From an uncultured Methanomassiliicoccus sp. (GTDB taxonomy: Archaea > Thermoplasmatota > Thermoplasmata > Methanomassiliicoccales > Methanomassiliicoccaceae): a stretch of DNA of 64,000 bases. A program made the position numbers and the translations under genes. This document shows, piece after piece, positions 1 through 8,548 of the stretch. The stretch lies in contig CALUEU010000003.1 of assembly GCA_944319735.1 (NCBI GenBank), positions 62,001 through 126,000 of the forward strand, given 5' to 3'. Position 1 is the stretch's first letter; each line of letters begins with the position of its first letter. Under the pieces are notes generated by a model that was not told where the DNA came from, searched no databases, and was given only the letters and a program-made list of their open reading frames with translations.

Positions 1-91
1 ATTCATTGGCTTCTCTTCCATCAACCCTGCGACCCATTTGAAGAAGTTTATTGATGTATTCTCTCTTGATTTCTGCTATTCCTTCGGACAT
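1..91 (-). CDS. rrp42: Exosome complex subunit Rrp42, N-terminal part only
   Basis: Only the first 30 codons lie in the window; the gene runs off the left edge. The visible start reads [13 protein letters not shown] followed by a GRRVDGR motif, the usual opening of the archaeal exosome ring subunit Rrp42, the non-catalytic RNase PH-like partner of Rrp41. Its ATG overlaps the TGA of rrp41 by one base (TGATG), so the two are translationally coupled, as expected for subunits made in equal amounts. Identification rests on the short N-terminus plus its place directly after rrp4 and rrp41 in the conserved archaeal superoperon. Confidence 0.85.
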   Translation of the reverse strand, partial: MSEGIAEIKREYINKLLQMGRRVDGREANE

Positions 92-879
92 CACTCATCA
101 CCTTCTTCACTGGGTTCTTCATAAACAGCGGCTTCTGGTTCCTCTGCATCTTCAGACTGAATAGAGTATTTACGTTTCAGAGCATCCTTTTGGATCTCGT
201 AAACCTTCTCACAGGCTTTTTTGCCGTATTCCAATGCAGTGTTGAATTCGTCCATGGTCATATGGCCGTCCATCTGCATGAGGAGAATTTCACCGGTTCT
301 GGGAATCATAGCGATTGGCAGATCGGCATTTCCAAAGTTATCTTCTTCTTTGTTAAGATCAAGAACTATGTGGCCATCAGCTTTGCCTATTGCCACAGCA
401 GGAACGAGATCTCTCATGGGAATACCTGCATCGGCCAGTGCTACTGATGCAGCAGTCAATCCTGCACATCTGGTACCGGCGTTAGCCTGAAGAACTTCAA
501 TATATACATCAATAGAAGCCCTTGGGTAATTCTCTGTGAAAATTACATATTCGAGAGCTTCAGATATGATCTTGGAAATTTCAATAGATCTCCTGTCTGG
601 ACCCGGTCTTTTCCTGTCAGACACAGAGAATGATAGCATGTTGTATTTGCACTGCACAATTGCCTTTGTAGGATTCTGCATGTGCCTCGGGTGGCATTCT
701 CTTGGACCATAGACAGCACACAATACCTTGTTTTTACCCCATTCAAGGTATGCAGACCCGTCTGCATTATTTAATACGCCGGCTTCAATTTTTAAAGGAC
801 GCATATCTTCTGCAGTCCTTCCGTCAATTCTAATTCCATCTTTATTAACTAATTCAATATCAGTTGTCATTCCAGACAT
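91..879 (-). CDS. rrp41: Exosome complex exonuclease Rrp41
   Basis: Catalytic RNase PH-type subunit of the archaeal exosome, which degrades and tails RNA 3' to 5' with phosphate in the cytosol. The 262-residue product carries the family signatures GIRIDGR near residue 15, [10 protein letters not shown] near 57, a KRPGPDRR-type phosphate-binding region near 92 and the [16 protein letters not shown] stretch near 133. A Shine-Dalgarno sequence GAGGTG lies five bases before the ATG and supports this start. The acidic, Glu-rich tail (about 20 residues) is longer than usual but typical of such tails. It sits between rrp4 and rrp42, ten bases after the former and overlapping the latter. Confidence 0.96.
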   Translation of the reverse strand: MSGMTTDIELVNKDGIRIDGRTAEDMRPLKIEAGVLNNADGSAYLEWGKNKVLCAVYGPRECHPRHMQNPTKAIVQCKYNMLSFSVSDRKRPGPDRRSIEISKIISEALEYVIFTENYPRASIDVYIEVLQANAGTRCAGLTAASVALADAGIPMRDLVPAVAIGKADGHIVLDLNKEEDNFGNADLPIAMIPRTGEILLMQMDGHMTMDEFNTALEYGKKACEKVYEIQKDALKRKYSIQSEDAEEPEAAVYEEPSEEGDE

Positions 880-888
880 GATTACACC

Positions 889-1587
889 TCACTCTGATTC
901 TTGTACTGGTTGGGCTACAGATTCTAAATATGCTTTCACTCTATCAGTAAGTCCAGAAGAGTGAGCCGCTTCATCAATCATCTTAATTGCATGGTATGCA
1001 TAGCCGATATTTTCTGTCTCCCCATCGAGCCAGATTCTGCCGTTTTGTCCGACAAATACTCTGCAGTTTGTATATCCTTTTATTAATTGTATCATAGAGC
1101 CACTTTTTCCAATGACTCTTGGGACTTTGTGGGGAGCAATCTCAACAATCTCTCCTCCCTGAAGTTTTCTAAGCCCCTGTTCTTTCATGGTCACTTGAAC
1201 TTTCATTGTTTCATCGACCATGAGGATTTTTACAAGCAGAGCGTCGCCAATTCTCATGTAACGGGAAGTGTCCCCGAATTCGACCCTCCAAGGCACCTCA
1301 TTAACATGCAGTGGTGCTGGATACGGTGAGTTTATTTCAATCAGCCAGTTTGAAGGACCAACGTCCTCCACAATTCCAATTACATTGTCCCCTACATTTG
1401 GAATATATCTGCCACTCAGGGGAACAACATTGACATAGTTTGATTTGACTGTTTTAAATCCCATTATTGCAGAATAAATATTCCCATCAGAAACATATGT
1501 GCCAGCACCGGCTTTGAGCTTCTCTCCTTCAAGAAGCTCCCCGGGCATGACAACTTGACGGGATGATTTTGAAAATTCTTCATTCAT
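889..1587 (-). CDS. rrp4: Exosome RNA-binding cap protein Rrp4
   Basis: RNA-binding cap subunit of the exosome. N-terminal domain (about residues 10-55), S1 domain (about 60-140, with VGDNVIGIVEDVG and the ILMVDETMKVQVT strand) and a C-terminal KH domain (about 145-215, motif VPRVIGKSGSMIQLIKG) are all visible in the expected order. I chose the ATG at 1587, not the upstream one at 1608, because GGAG stands eight bases before it and the protein then begins MNEEFSKSSR. It lies 50 bases after sdo1 and just ahead of rrp41, and is presumably co-transcribed with them. Confidence 0.95.
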   Translation of the reverse strand: MNEEFSKSSRQVVMPGELLEGEKLKAGAGTYVSDGNIYSAIMGFKTVKSNYVNVVPLSGRYIPNVGDNVIGIVEDVGPSNWLIEINSPYPAPLHVNEVPWRVEFGDTSRYMRIGDALLVKILMVDETMKVQVTMKEQGLRKLQGGEIVEIAPHKVPRVIGKSGSMIQLIKGYTNCRVFVGQNGRIWLDGETENIGYAYHAIKMIDEAAHSSGLTDRVKAYLESVAQPVQESE

Positions 1588-1637
1588 TTTTAATCTCCTA
1601 ATTATCACGGTATTTATTATTGTATATTAAAATAGTC

Positions 1638-2342
1638 TTAGAACCCAGCTTTCATTATTTTGGTTTCTACGTCTCCTTTAGTTCTTTCTGCTAGGGTTGC
1701 AAGAAAATCATCTCTGAGACCCGCGGGCAATTCGACAACTCCGATCCATCCCCCTTGGGGAGACCATTCTTCTTTTATTACTTTCCCACCCTGAGTTATA
1801 CAATCGTAACATTTCCCGTAGTTCTCACCAGACAGCTTTATGGCTATCTTGACTTTATCAAATTTAATCGGTATCAATGGACGAAGTGCTTTTAGCACCA
1901 TTTCTACCTGTGAATCTACAGATTTAAATGGATCAATATGTATCTTAGCTTCTTCCATAGCCAGCTCAATTCTGGCAGGAGGATGAGGGGCCTGAGTCTG
2001 AGGATTTATCGCATTCATTGCTATTACTGCGATAACCCTTCTTTTCTTAGCCTCCTGCATCTCTCTTTTTTGCTCAGTAGTTAACTGGACCTCACCTTTG
2101 AGGATAATTGTTTTCGCTACCTCTAAAGGATCTGAGGTCCTAAAAACTTCTACAATCTTCTTTTCTTCAGCTCTTGTGCCTTTTCTTGCATTGCGAAAGA
2201 TCTCTTCTATTACAATATACTCTGATAAGTCAACATCCTTTCCATCTCTGATCAGACGCACGACTTTTGGGTCTATGAGGACCTCAAAGGTTTCCCCATG
2301 AGACTCCAGTCTAGCAATTATGGCCTCGTCTATGTCAACCAT
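1638..2342 (-). CDS. sdo1: Ribosome maturation protein SBDS/Sdo1
   Basis: Archaeal homologue of the Shwachman-Bodian-Diamond protein, which in eukaryotes releases eIF6 from the 60S subunit. The 234-residue product shows the three SBDS domains: N-terminal FYSH domain (about 1-85, ending in the stretch before [12 protein letters not shown]), a helical middle domain with the [19 protein letters not shown] motif (about 122-140), and a ferredoxin-like C-terminal domain with [16 protein letters not shown]. It starts 12 bases after the psmA stop codon and has no strong Shine-Dalgarno of its own. Its place between proteasome and exosome genes is the classic archaeal arrangement. Confidence 0.96.
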   Translation of the reverse strand: MVDIDEAIIARLESHGETFEVLIDPKVVRLIRDGKDVDLSEYIVIEEIFRNARKGTRAEEKKIVEVFRTSDPLEVAKTIILKGEVQLTTEQKREMQEAKKRRVIAVIAMNAINPQTQAPHPPARIELAMEEAKIHIDPFKSVDSQVEMVLKALRPLIPIKFDKVKIAIKLSGENYGKCYDCITQGGKVIKEEWSPQGGWIGVVELPAGLRDDFLATLAERTKGDVETKIMKAGF

Positions 2343-2354
2343 TTAAATCCGAGC

Positions 2355-3077
2355 CTACTCGTTGTTGGCCTTCTCTACTAAAGTTTCCACTTCAGCATCG
2401 TTAAGGCGTCTGAAATCTTTACCTTCACAGACTATTCCTATCTCAACAGACTTAGGGTTTAATTTCTCTTCCTCTGTAGCTTTCTTCAAAGCGAGCAGTC
2501 CGAGAACAATAGCATCGTCCTGTTCCATGTCTTCTTCATATTTTTCTTCAAAGAAATCCATGACTACAGTGCGGCCTGCACCGATTGCACCTGCTTTGTA
2601 TGATACTAGTGCACCAGAAGGATCAGTTTCAAACAAGTGTATTCCCTGATCATCAACACCTGCTATAAGCAATGCAGTTCCAAATGGACGTGCACCGCCA
2701 TACTGTGTAAAATTCTGTTTATAATCGCAGATTTTTTTGACAAGCATTTCTACGCTTATATCTTCATCATAGGTAATTTTGTTGACCTGAGCTGTTACTC
2801 TAGCCTGATCTACAAGAACACGAGCATCGGCTACGAGTCCAGATGTAGCACATCCTATGTGACCATCTATTTGAAAGATTTTTTCAATAGACTTAGGCTC
2901 CATGAGCCTGCTAGCAATGCGCTTGTCTACAATCAGCACTACACCATTCTTGAACTTAAGCCCAACTGTTGTTGTTCCTCTCTTGACTGCTTCCCTAGCA
3001 TATTCAACTTGGAATAGCCTTCCATCAGGTGAGAATACAGTTATGGCCCTATCATACGCCATCTGTCCTGCTTGCAT
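2355..3077 (-). CDS. psmA: 20S proteasome alpha subunit
   Basis: Structural alpha-ring subunit of the archaeal 20S proteasome; it gates entry of unfolded proteins and contacts the PAN ATPase. The start [20 protein letters not shown] is nearly identical to Thermoplasma PsmA, including the gate residues YDR and the [12 protein letters not shown] signature. A GGAGTGAT Shine-Dalgarno precedes the ATG. The stop is TAG, the only TAG I found among the genes of this window; reading through it would add just three sense codons before TAA. The HbYX-receiving lysine region (about residue 66) is present. No beta subunit gene is in the window. Confidence 0.97.
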   Translation of the reverse strand: MQAGQMAYDRAITVFSPDGRLFQVEYAREAVKRGTTTVGLKFKNGVVLIVDKRIASRLMEPKSIEKIFQIDGHIGCATSGLVADARVLVDQARVTAQVNKITYDEDISVEMLVKKICDYKQNFTQYGGARPFGTALLIAGVDDQGIHLFETDPSGALVSYKAGAIGAGRTVVMDFFEEKYEEDMEQDDAIVLGLLALKKATEEEKLNPKSVEIGIVCEGKDFRRLNDAEVETLVEKANNE

Positions 3078-3161
3078 TACATCACTCCTAACTACGAAAC
3101 TTCATTAAAGCACTACTCTAATATATATCTTAGTTTTGGCGATTTACCTCTGGCCCAACAT

Positions 3162-3455
3162 TTAATATCTTTTTTCACAGGGCTTGAAGTAGCGCTCTCT
3201 GATTGTGAGCAGCGTACCTGAAGTTAAAAGAGTTTTAAAGTCCTGGTTATTCATCAGAGCCCTTGCTTTATCTACATTTGTGCCGTTTACTCTGATAATT
3301 CCACGATTTCCGTTGAATTGAATGATTTTCGGTACAGGGGCTCCAGCACTCTCAAAATAAGAACGTAGCGAACACAGCAACTGATCTTCGCTCATCTTAA
3401 CAGCTGCTTCAAAGGCTATGTAGCGTCTCCGTCCCCTTTTTGATTTTACTACCAT
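3162..3455 (-). CDS. rnp2: Ribonuclease P protein component 2 (Pop5)
   Basis: Protein subunit of archaeal RNase P, which removes 5' leaders from pre-tRNA together with the RNase P RNA and Rpp30. The 97-residue protein begins MVVKSKRGRRRYIAFE, a strong Pop5 signature (basic stretch then RYI.FE), followed by a small alpha/beta core with the GIIRVNGTNVDKARALM segment. It is somewhat shorter than many Pop5 proteins (about 120-140 residues) but complete. It is the first gene of the superoperon in this window; Rpp30, often next to it, is not upstream here. A TATA-like TTGATAAAAT lies just before the start. Confidence 0.85.
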   Translation of the reverse strand: MVVKSKRGRRRYIAFEAAVKMSEDQLLCSLRSYFESAGAPVPKIIQFNGNRGIIRVNGTNVDKARALMNNQDFKTLLTSGTLLTIRERYFKPCEKRY

Positions 3456-3755
3456 CGACGGGTGGCTATTTTATCAATGAATATGTAATTTTGCAATTGC
3501 AATTTGAAGAAAACTCATCTAAAGTAGCTAAACTGCTTGATTGTTCTTCTATAAAATATAAAAATTTTCTTTTTTGCTGCATTCCTCATTTTTTGAACGA
3601 TAATCCGCTGTTTTATTGCGGTAAACACGGCATATTAGTACAGTGTAGGATTTTAACACCTATAATATCTTCGAAAATCGTATAATTTTAAAGGATTGCA
3701 AATGCTCCCCCTAATGTGTCGGGATCATTTATAAAACTAAGCTCGATATGTTAAT
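3456..3755. other. Intergenic region between divergent rnp2 and hdrA; promoter zone
   Basis: AT-rich spacer between two divergent operons. No convincing gene is present; an 81-codon frame here is rich in Tyr, Cys and Ile and has no Shine-Dalgarno. A good archaeal TATA box TTTATAAA sits at about 3728-3735 on the plus strand, which would start transcription near 3755-3760 and give the hdrA operon a leader of about 260 bases. A weak CCGC/GCGG hairpin lies near 3610. Confidence 0.5.
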
Positions 3756-3799
3756 ATACAGTAATCTCTTTCCAGAAACACTAGTCGTACTATAATTGT

Positions 3800-4017
3800 T
3801 GCATGCTGTAATGGCATGCATCTGTGTATAAGATTACGTCATCGGGGCTGTGCTTCGGTTAGGCAAGTTAAACTGAACATTGTCCCGAAAAGGAGGCAAC
3901 ATGTTCGGGCGAGAAGCTAGGTGTTCTAACGGGAATGACTATCCCTTTATTCCAAAACACCTCGTCGATCTGAACATTGAATTATTTTACGAGCTAAATC
4001 CTAGAGGAGGAGCATAA
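3800..4017 (+). promoter_or_regulatory. Structured 5' leader of hdrA-mvhDGA with competing stems
   Basis: Several inverted repeats are seen directly. TGCATGC/GCATGCA (3800-3806 with 3814-3820); GAACAT (3875-3880) with ATGTTC (3901-3906), enclosing a TCC-CGAAAA-GGA hairpin; AGGTGTT (3919-3925) with AACACCT (3956-3962), enclosing GGAAT/ATTCC; CTCGT (3961-3965) with ACGAG (3989-3993). The ten bases CTGAACATTG occur twice, at 3873-3882 and 3970-3979, so both copies can pair with ATGTTC at 3901. CTAGG at 3917-3921 can pair with CCTAG at 4000-4004, next to the Shine-Dalgarno GAGGAGG at 4004-4010. This looks like a leader RNA with alternative folds. It does not match any riboswitch family I know; a TATA-like TATAATT at 3791 could instead make the first palindrome an operator. 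Confidence 0.5.
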
Positions 4018-7000
4018 ATGGCAGACAAAATGGGTGCAGTTTTAGTCGTCGGAGGAGGTATTTCCGGCGTACAGACAGCATTGGATCTCGCAGAGTCGGG
4101 ATTCAAGGTATACCTTGTAGAAAATAAGCCAAGCATAGGTGGAGTAATGAGCCAGTTGGACAAGACGTTCCCAACGAACGACTGTTCAATGTGTATTCTT
4201 TCACCAAAGCTTGTGGAAGCTTCCAGACATCCAATGATTACACTGATGACATTAACTGATGTCTTGTCAGTTGATGGCGAAGCTCCTAACTTTAAAGTTA
4301 AAGTCGTTCACAACCCAAGGTATGTTGACTTCGACAAGTGCGTTGGTTGCGGAATTTGCGCTGAGAAATGTCCTGTAAAGGTTCCAAATGAATACGATGT
4401 AGGACTCATGATCCGCAAAGCAATCTACATTCCATTTGCTCAGGCTGTACCACTTAAGTATTCAATTGACGCAACAAAGTGTCTAAAACTCAACAAAGAC
4501 CGCTGCGGTCTCTGCGAGAAGAATTGTCCCGCAGGAGCAATCAAATATGATGACAAACCAGTAGAAGAAGAGCTCGATGTAGGAGCTATCATCTTAGCAC
4601 CTGGTTTCAATGTATTCGATGCTAAACTAAAGAAAGAATATGGATATGGAATCTATCAGAACGTTTTAACTTCATTGGAGTTTGAGAGATTCCTGAGCGC
4701 AACTGGTCCATACGGAGGACATGTCGTCAGACCATCTGATCAACAGACTCCAAAGAAAGTAGCATGGATCCAGTGCGTAGGATCAAGAGATGAAAAGACG
4801 GGCAACACCTATTGTTCATCTGTTTGTTGTATGTATGCAATGAAACAGGCAATCATTGCCGGTGAGCACACAGCAGGACTGAAACCAACAATCTTCTTCA
4901 TGGATGTCCGTGCCTTTGGTAAGGAATTTGAAGATTACAAAGTCCGTGCACAGAATGAATATGGAATCGAGATGCACCGTGCAGCAAGAGTTGCAAACAT
5001 CATCGAAGATCCAGAAACAAAGAATCTCATTCTCCGCTACTCTGATCCTTCAACAAATGAAGTATCTGAAGAAGAATTTGATATGGTTGTTCTCTCTGTA
5101 GGACTTCAGCCCCCAGTAGGCGCCACATCATTAAGCAAGATATTCAACATTGACCTTAACAGCTATGGATTCGCAGGAACATCAACATACAGCCCACTGA
5201 GTTCCAGCCGCGACGGTATCTTTGTAACTGGTGCTTTCGCAGCTCCAAAAGATATCCCGACATCCGTTGCAGAGGCATCCGGTGCAGCAGCTAAAGCAGG
5301 TGCTTACATTGCTGACAAGAGAGGAGTCCTCGAAGAGAGCACAGTACAGGAAATCGATGTCGAAGGTCAGGAACCCAGAATCGGTGTACTTGTATGCGAC
5401 TGCGGTATCAACATCGCCGGTACAATTGATGTTCCAGCTGTAGTTGAATATTCAAAGAGCCTGAAGAATGTCGAATATGCAGAAGAAGGAAAATACGCCT
5501 GCTCTGCCGACTGTCAGGAAAGGATTAAAGACCTGATCAAAGAACACAACCTCAACAGGTTTGTTGTTGCTTCATGCACACCCCGTACCCACGAACCTCT
5601 CTTCCAGAGCACAATCAAAGAAGCTGGCCTTAACCCATACCTCTTTGAGATGGCAAACATTAGAGATCAGTGTTCCTGGATTCACATGAATGAACCTGAG
5701 AGAGCTACTAAGAAAGCAAAAGATCTCGTTCGTATGGCTGTCGCTAAATCAAGACTTCTTGAACCTCTCTATGAGAGCAAGCTTCCAGTTACACACTCCG
5801 CTGTGGTAATCGGAGGAGGTATCTCTGGTATGACAGCTGCTTTAGACATCGCATCTCAGGGATTCAAAGTCGATATCATTGAAAGGACTGGTGCCCTCGG
5901 AGGAAATGCAGCTAATATCCACCACGAAGAAGACGGCAAAAAAATCAGCACATTTGCAAAAGAGCTTGCTGACAAAGTCAACGCTGACAAGAACATCACA
6001 GTTCACTTAAACACTGAAGTTCAAGATGTCGGCGGTTTCGTCGGTAACTTCAAGATTCAGACAAGCCAGGGAGAAATCGAAACTGGTAGCGTTGTAGTAG
6101 CTGTAGGTGCTGAAGAGTACAAACCAACTGAATATCTGTATGGACAGAACAGCAACGTTGTAACTCAGTTAGAATTAGAAGCAAAGATGGAAAGCGGAAA
6201 TGTTCCAGCAAAGAGGATCGCCATGATCCAGTGTGTTGGATCCCGTAACACTGATGCTCCATACTGCAGCAGGGTCTGTTGTGCTAATGCAATCAAGAAC
6301 GCCATCAGCCTCAAAAAAGCAGATCCTTCAAAAGACATCTATGTCTTCCACAAGGACATCAGAACATATGGATTCCGCGAGGACCTCTATAAAGAAGCAG
6401 GAAGCCTGGGAGTTAAATTCATCCGTGTACCTGAGGACAAACCACCAGTAGTTTCACAGGATGGTTCTGCATTAACCCTCACCGCTTTTGACACAATTCT
6501 AGGTGATGATGTAACACTCCACCCAGATATGATAGTCTTAAGCACTGGTATCCGCCCTCACGCCGACAACGAAGAGCTGGCAAAGATGCTCAAAGTACCT
6601 CTCAGCAAGGACAAATACTTCTTAGAGGCACACATGAAACTCCGTCCAGTAGACTTTGCTACAAACGGTGTTTACCTTGCTGGTCTAGCCCACTGGCCTA
6701 AATTCTCTGATGAATCAATGGCTCAGGCATCCGGTGCAGCTGCCCGTGCAATCACCATCATCTCTAAACCAGAACTCAAGAGTGAGGGTGTAATCGCAGC
6801 TGTGAATGATGACATGTGCGATGGATGTGCAATCTGTGAACCAGTTTGTGAATACAAAGCAATCACAATTGTCGTCGATCCTAAAGACGCAGAGAAAAAG
6901 AAAGCTGTCGTCAACGAAGGTCTATGCAAAGGATGCGGTTGCTGTGTAGCAGCTTGCCCATCTGGTGCAATGGAACAGCGTGGATTCAAAAACCAGCAGA

Positions 7001-7041
7001 TCATCGCTGCAATCGATGCTGCACTTGAGGAGTGTGACTGA
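4018..7041 (+). CDS. hdrA: Heterodisulfide reductase subunit A, double FAD-module form
   Basis: Flavin/iron-sulfur subunit that takes electrons from MvhD and, with HdrBC, bifurcates them to ferredoxin and CoM-S-S-CoB in the cytosol. The 1007 residues hold two HdrA-like units. Unit 1 (about 1-445): GGGISG near 12, CSMC near 58, a [4Fe-4S] motif CVGCGICAEKCP near 108, a second CGLCEKNCP near 163, and IQCVGSR near 252. Unit 2: the HdrA N-terminal Fe-S domain (VCDCGINIAG near 460, ACTPR-type segment near 518), a second GGGISG near 600, a second IQCVGSR near 740, and two terminal ferredoxin motifs (CDGCAICEPVC, CKGCGCCVAACP, about 934-985). Canonical HdrA has about 650 residues, so this is a fused or duplicated form. 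GAGGAGG stands upstream of the ATG. HdrB and HdrC are not adjacent. Confidence 0.93.
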   Translation: MADKMGAVLVVGGGISGVQTALDLAESGFKVYLVENKPSIGGVMSQLDKTFPTNDCSMCILSPKLVEASRHPMITLMTLTDVLSVDGEAPNFKVKVVHNPRYVDFDKCVGCGICAEKCPVKVPNEYDVGLMIRKAIYIPFAQAVPLKYSIDATKCLKLNKDRCGLCEKNCPAGAIKYDDKPVEEELDVGAIILAPGFNVFDAKLKKEYGYGIYQNVLTSLEFERFLSATGPYGGHVVRPSDQQTPKKVAWIQCVGSRDEKTGNTYCSSVCCMYAMKQAIIAGEHTAGLKPTIFFMDVRAFGKEFEDYKVRAQNEYGIEMHRAARVANIIEDPETKNLILRYSDPSTNEVSEEEFDMVVLSVGLQPPVGATSLSKIFNIDLNSYGFAGTSTYSPLSSSRDGIFVTGAFAAPKDIPTSVAEASGAAAKAGAYIADKRGVLEESTVQEIDVEGQEPRIGVLVCDCGINIAGTIDVPAVVEYSKSLKNVEYAEEGKYACSADCQERIKDLIKEHNLNRFVVASCTPRTHEPLFQSTIKEAGLNPYLFEMANIRDQCSWIHMNEPERATKKAKDLVRMAVAKSRLLEPLYESKLPVTHSAVVIGGGISGMTAALDIASQGFKVDIIERTGALGGNAANIHHEEDGKKISTFAKELADKVNADKNITVHLNTEVQDVGGFVGNFKIQTSQGEIETGSVVVAVGAEEYKPTEYLYGQNSNVVTQLELEAKMESGNVPAKRIAMIQCVGSRNTDAPYCSRVCCANAIKNAISLKKADPSKDIYVFHKDIRTYGFREDLYKEAGSLGVKFIRVPEDKPPVVSQDGSALTLTAFDTILGDDVTLHPDMIVLSTGIRPHADNEELAKMLKVPLSKDKYFLEAHMKLRPVDFATNGVYLAGLAHWPKFSDESMAQASGAAARAITIISKPELKSEGVIAAVNDDMCDGCAICEPVCEYKAITIVVDPKDAEKKKAVVNEGLCKGCGCCVAACPSGAMEQRGFKNQQIIAAIDAALEECD

Positions 7042-7043
7042 AC

Positions 7044-7520
7044 ATGACTACATCAGAAATGGCAACAACTTCCAGCGAGACTTTCGAACCAAAGATAATT
7101 GCATTCTGTTGCAACTGGTGCTCTTATGCCGGAGCAGATCTGGCAGGAGTATCCAGGCTTCAGATGCCTACAAACTTCTTAGTTATCAGAGCTATGTGCT
7201 CTGCTAGGGTTGATCCTGAACATGTTCTCCGTGCCTTCTCAAAGGGCGCTGATGGAGTACTTGTTTTAGGCTGCCACCCCGCAGATTGTCACTATATCGG
7301 GGGAAACTATAGAACTAGGAGAAGAATTGCACTACTCAAGATGTTACTTGAGCAGTATGGTTTAGATCCTGACCGTCTCCACTTAGAGTGGGTTTCCGCC
7401 TCTGAAGGAACAAGGTTCCAGGCGACAATCAAGGACTTCACAGAGAAGATGAAAGAGCTAGGACCCAGTCCGCTTAGGGGTGCAGACAAAGACCCAAACC
7501 GTGAATCTGCAGGATACTAA
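7044..7520 (+). CDS. mvhD: F420-non-reducing hydrogenase iron-sulfur subunit MvhD
   Basis: Small [2Fe-2S] protein that links the MvhAG hydrogenase to HdrA. The 158-residue product has the MvhD cysteine pattern: CCNWCSY near residue 22, CSARVDP near 53 and GCHPADCHYIGGNYR near 77, and ends with a GPSPLRG segment. The first 15 or so residues are Ser/Thr-rich and not conserved. It begins two bases after the hdrA stop and is followed after 17 bases by mvhG with an AGGAGGG ribosome site, so the four genes form one operon. Confidence 0.95.
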   Translation: MTTSEMATTSSETFEPKIIAFCCNWCSYAGADLAGVSRLQMPTNFLVIRAMCSARVDPEHVLRAFSKGADGVLVLGCHPADCHYIGGNYRTRRRIALLKMLLEQYGLDPDRLHLEWVSASEGTRFQATIKDFTEKMKELGPSPLRGADKDPNRESAGY

Positions 7521-7537
7521 ACAGGAGGGTAAAAATT

Positions 7538-8548
7538 ATGGCAAAAGTAAAGATAGCACAGTATTGGGGAGCCGGATGCGGAGGCTGTGACGTCGCCCTT
7601 CTGGATATCGACGAAAAGATTCTAGGTGTTGCTGAGATGGCAGACATTGCCTTCTGGCCCATCGCTGTAGATACAAAGCTCAAAGATGTAGAGGCTATGC
7701 CCGACAAGAGCATCACTGTTACACTCTACAACGGAGCCATTAGAAACAGCGAAAACGAGCATGTAGCAAAGCTTCTCAGGCAGAAGTCTTTGATTATGGT
7801 TTCATTTGGATCCTGCGCATGCTTCGGTGGAATACCCGGTCTCGCAAACGTAACCAACAGAAAAGACCTGACCGACTATGTATACGGAAAGACATTCTCT
7901 AGTGTCAACCCAGATAACGTCAGGCCTCAGTCTCATTACCAAGCTCCAGAGGGAGAACTGGAATTACCTGTATTGTACGATACAGTTCTCACCCTTGACG
8001 ACGTAGTGGATGTAGATTACTACATGCCTGGATGCCCGCCAACTACAGAATTAATCAATTTATTCTTAGATGTGGTTGAAAAGCATGTAAAAGAAGGAGC
8101 AGAACTTCCTCCAAAAGGAACAGTCATTGCTTCTCAGAAAACACTGTGTGATGAATGCAAGAGAAAGAAAGACGTCACAACAATCGATGGAGTTCATCTA
8201 CCACATGAGATCGACATCGATCCTGAAAAGTGCATGCTAGAGCAGGGAGTAATCTGTCTCGGACCTGCAACAAGGGCAGGATGCGGGGCAAAGTGCATAG
8301 ACGCTAACCAGCCATGCCGTGGCTGCATGGGTCCAACAGCATCCGTTATGGATCAGGGTGGCTCAATGTTAAGCGCCTTAGCTTCAATTTTCAGAACTGC
8401 TGACAATGAAACACAATTGTCAGAAGATGAAATCCTGAAGCTGATGACACAGATCAAAGATCCTCTCGGAACATTCTATGCATTCACAATGCCTGTTTCA
8501 ATCATTAAGAGGAAAGTCCAAGAAAAAAATGCGGGGGTTAAGCAATGA
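7538..8548 (+). CDS. mvhG: F420-non-reducing [NiFe] hydrogenase small subunit MvhG
   Basis: Electron-transfer small subunit of a group 3c cytosolic [NiFe] hydrogenase. The 336-residue protein lacks a Tat signal and starts with the proximal-cluster motif (CGGCD, about residue 13-17), followed by GSCACFGGIPG near 91 and PGCPP near 165, the proximal [4Fe-4S] ligands; further cysteine-rich segments (CDECKRKKD near 205, then CLGPATRAGCGAKC and CRGCMGP, about 243-270) hold the medial and distal clusters. An AGGAGGG ribosome site precedes the ATG. Its last four bases overlap the start of mvhA (ATGA), the usual coupling of the two subunits. Confidence 0.96.
   Translation: MAKVKIAQYWGAGCGGCDVALLDIDEKILGVAEMADIAFWPIAVDTKLKDVEAMPDKSITVTLYNGAIRNSENEHVAKLLRQKSLIMVSFGSCACFGGIPGLANVTNRKDLTDYVYGKTFSSVNPDNVRPQSHYQAPEGELELPVLYDTVLTLDDVVDVDYYMPGCPPTTELINLFLDVVEKHVKEGAELPPKGTVIASQKTLCDECKRKKDVTTIDGVHLPHEIDIDPEKCMLEQGVICLGPATRAGCGAKCIDANQPCRGCMGPTASVMDQGGSMLSALASIFRTADNETQLSEDEILKLMTQIKDPLGTFYAFTMPVSIIKRKVQEKNAGVKQ

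Noticed and set aside
3456-3685. An 81-codon plus-strand frame beginning inside rnp2
   Set aside because: Rich in Tyr, Cys and Ile, with no Shine-Dalgarno and no resemblance to known proteins; AT-rich noise.
3838-3962. Hairpin UCC-CGAAAA-GGA resembling SRP RNA domain IV, and the region as a possible SRP or 5S RNA
   Set aside because: The invariant AGCA of SRP helix 8 is GGCA, the GGAA loop is absent, and the element runs into the ribosome site of hdrA; 5S motifs are in the wrong order.
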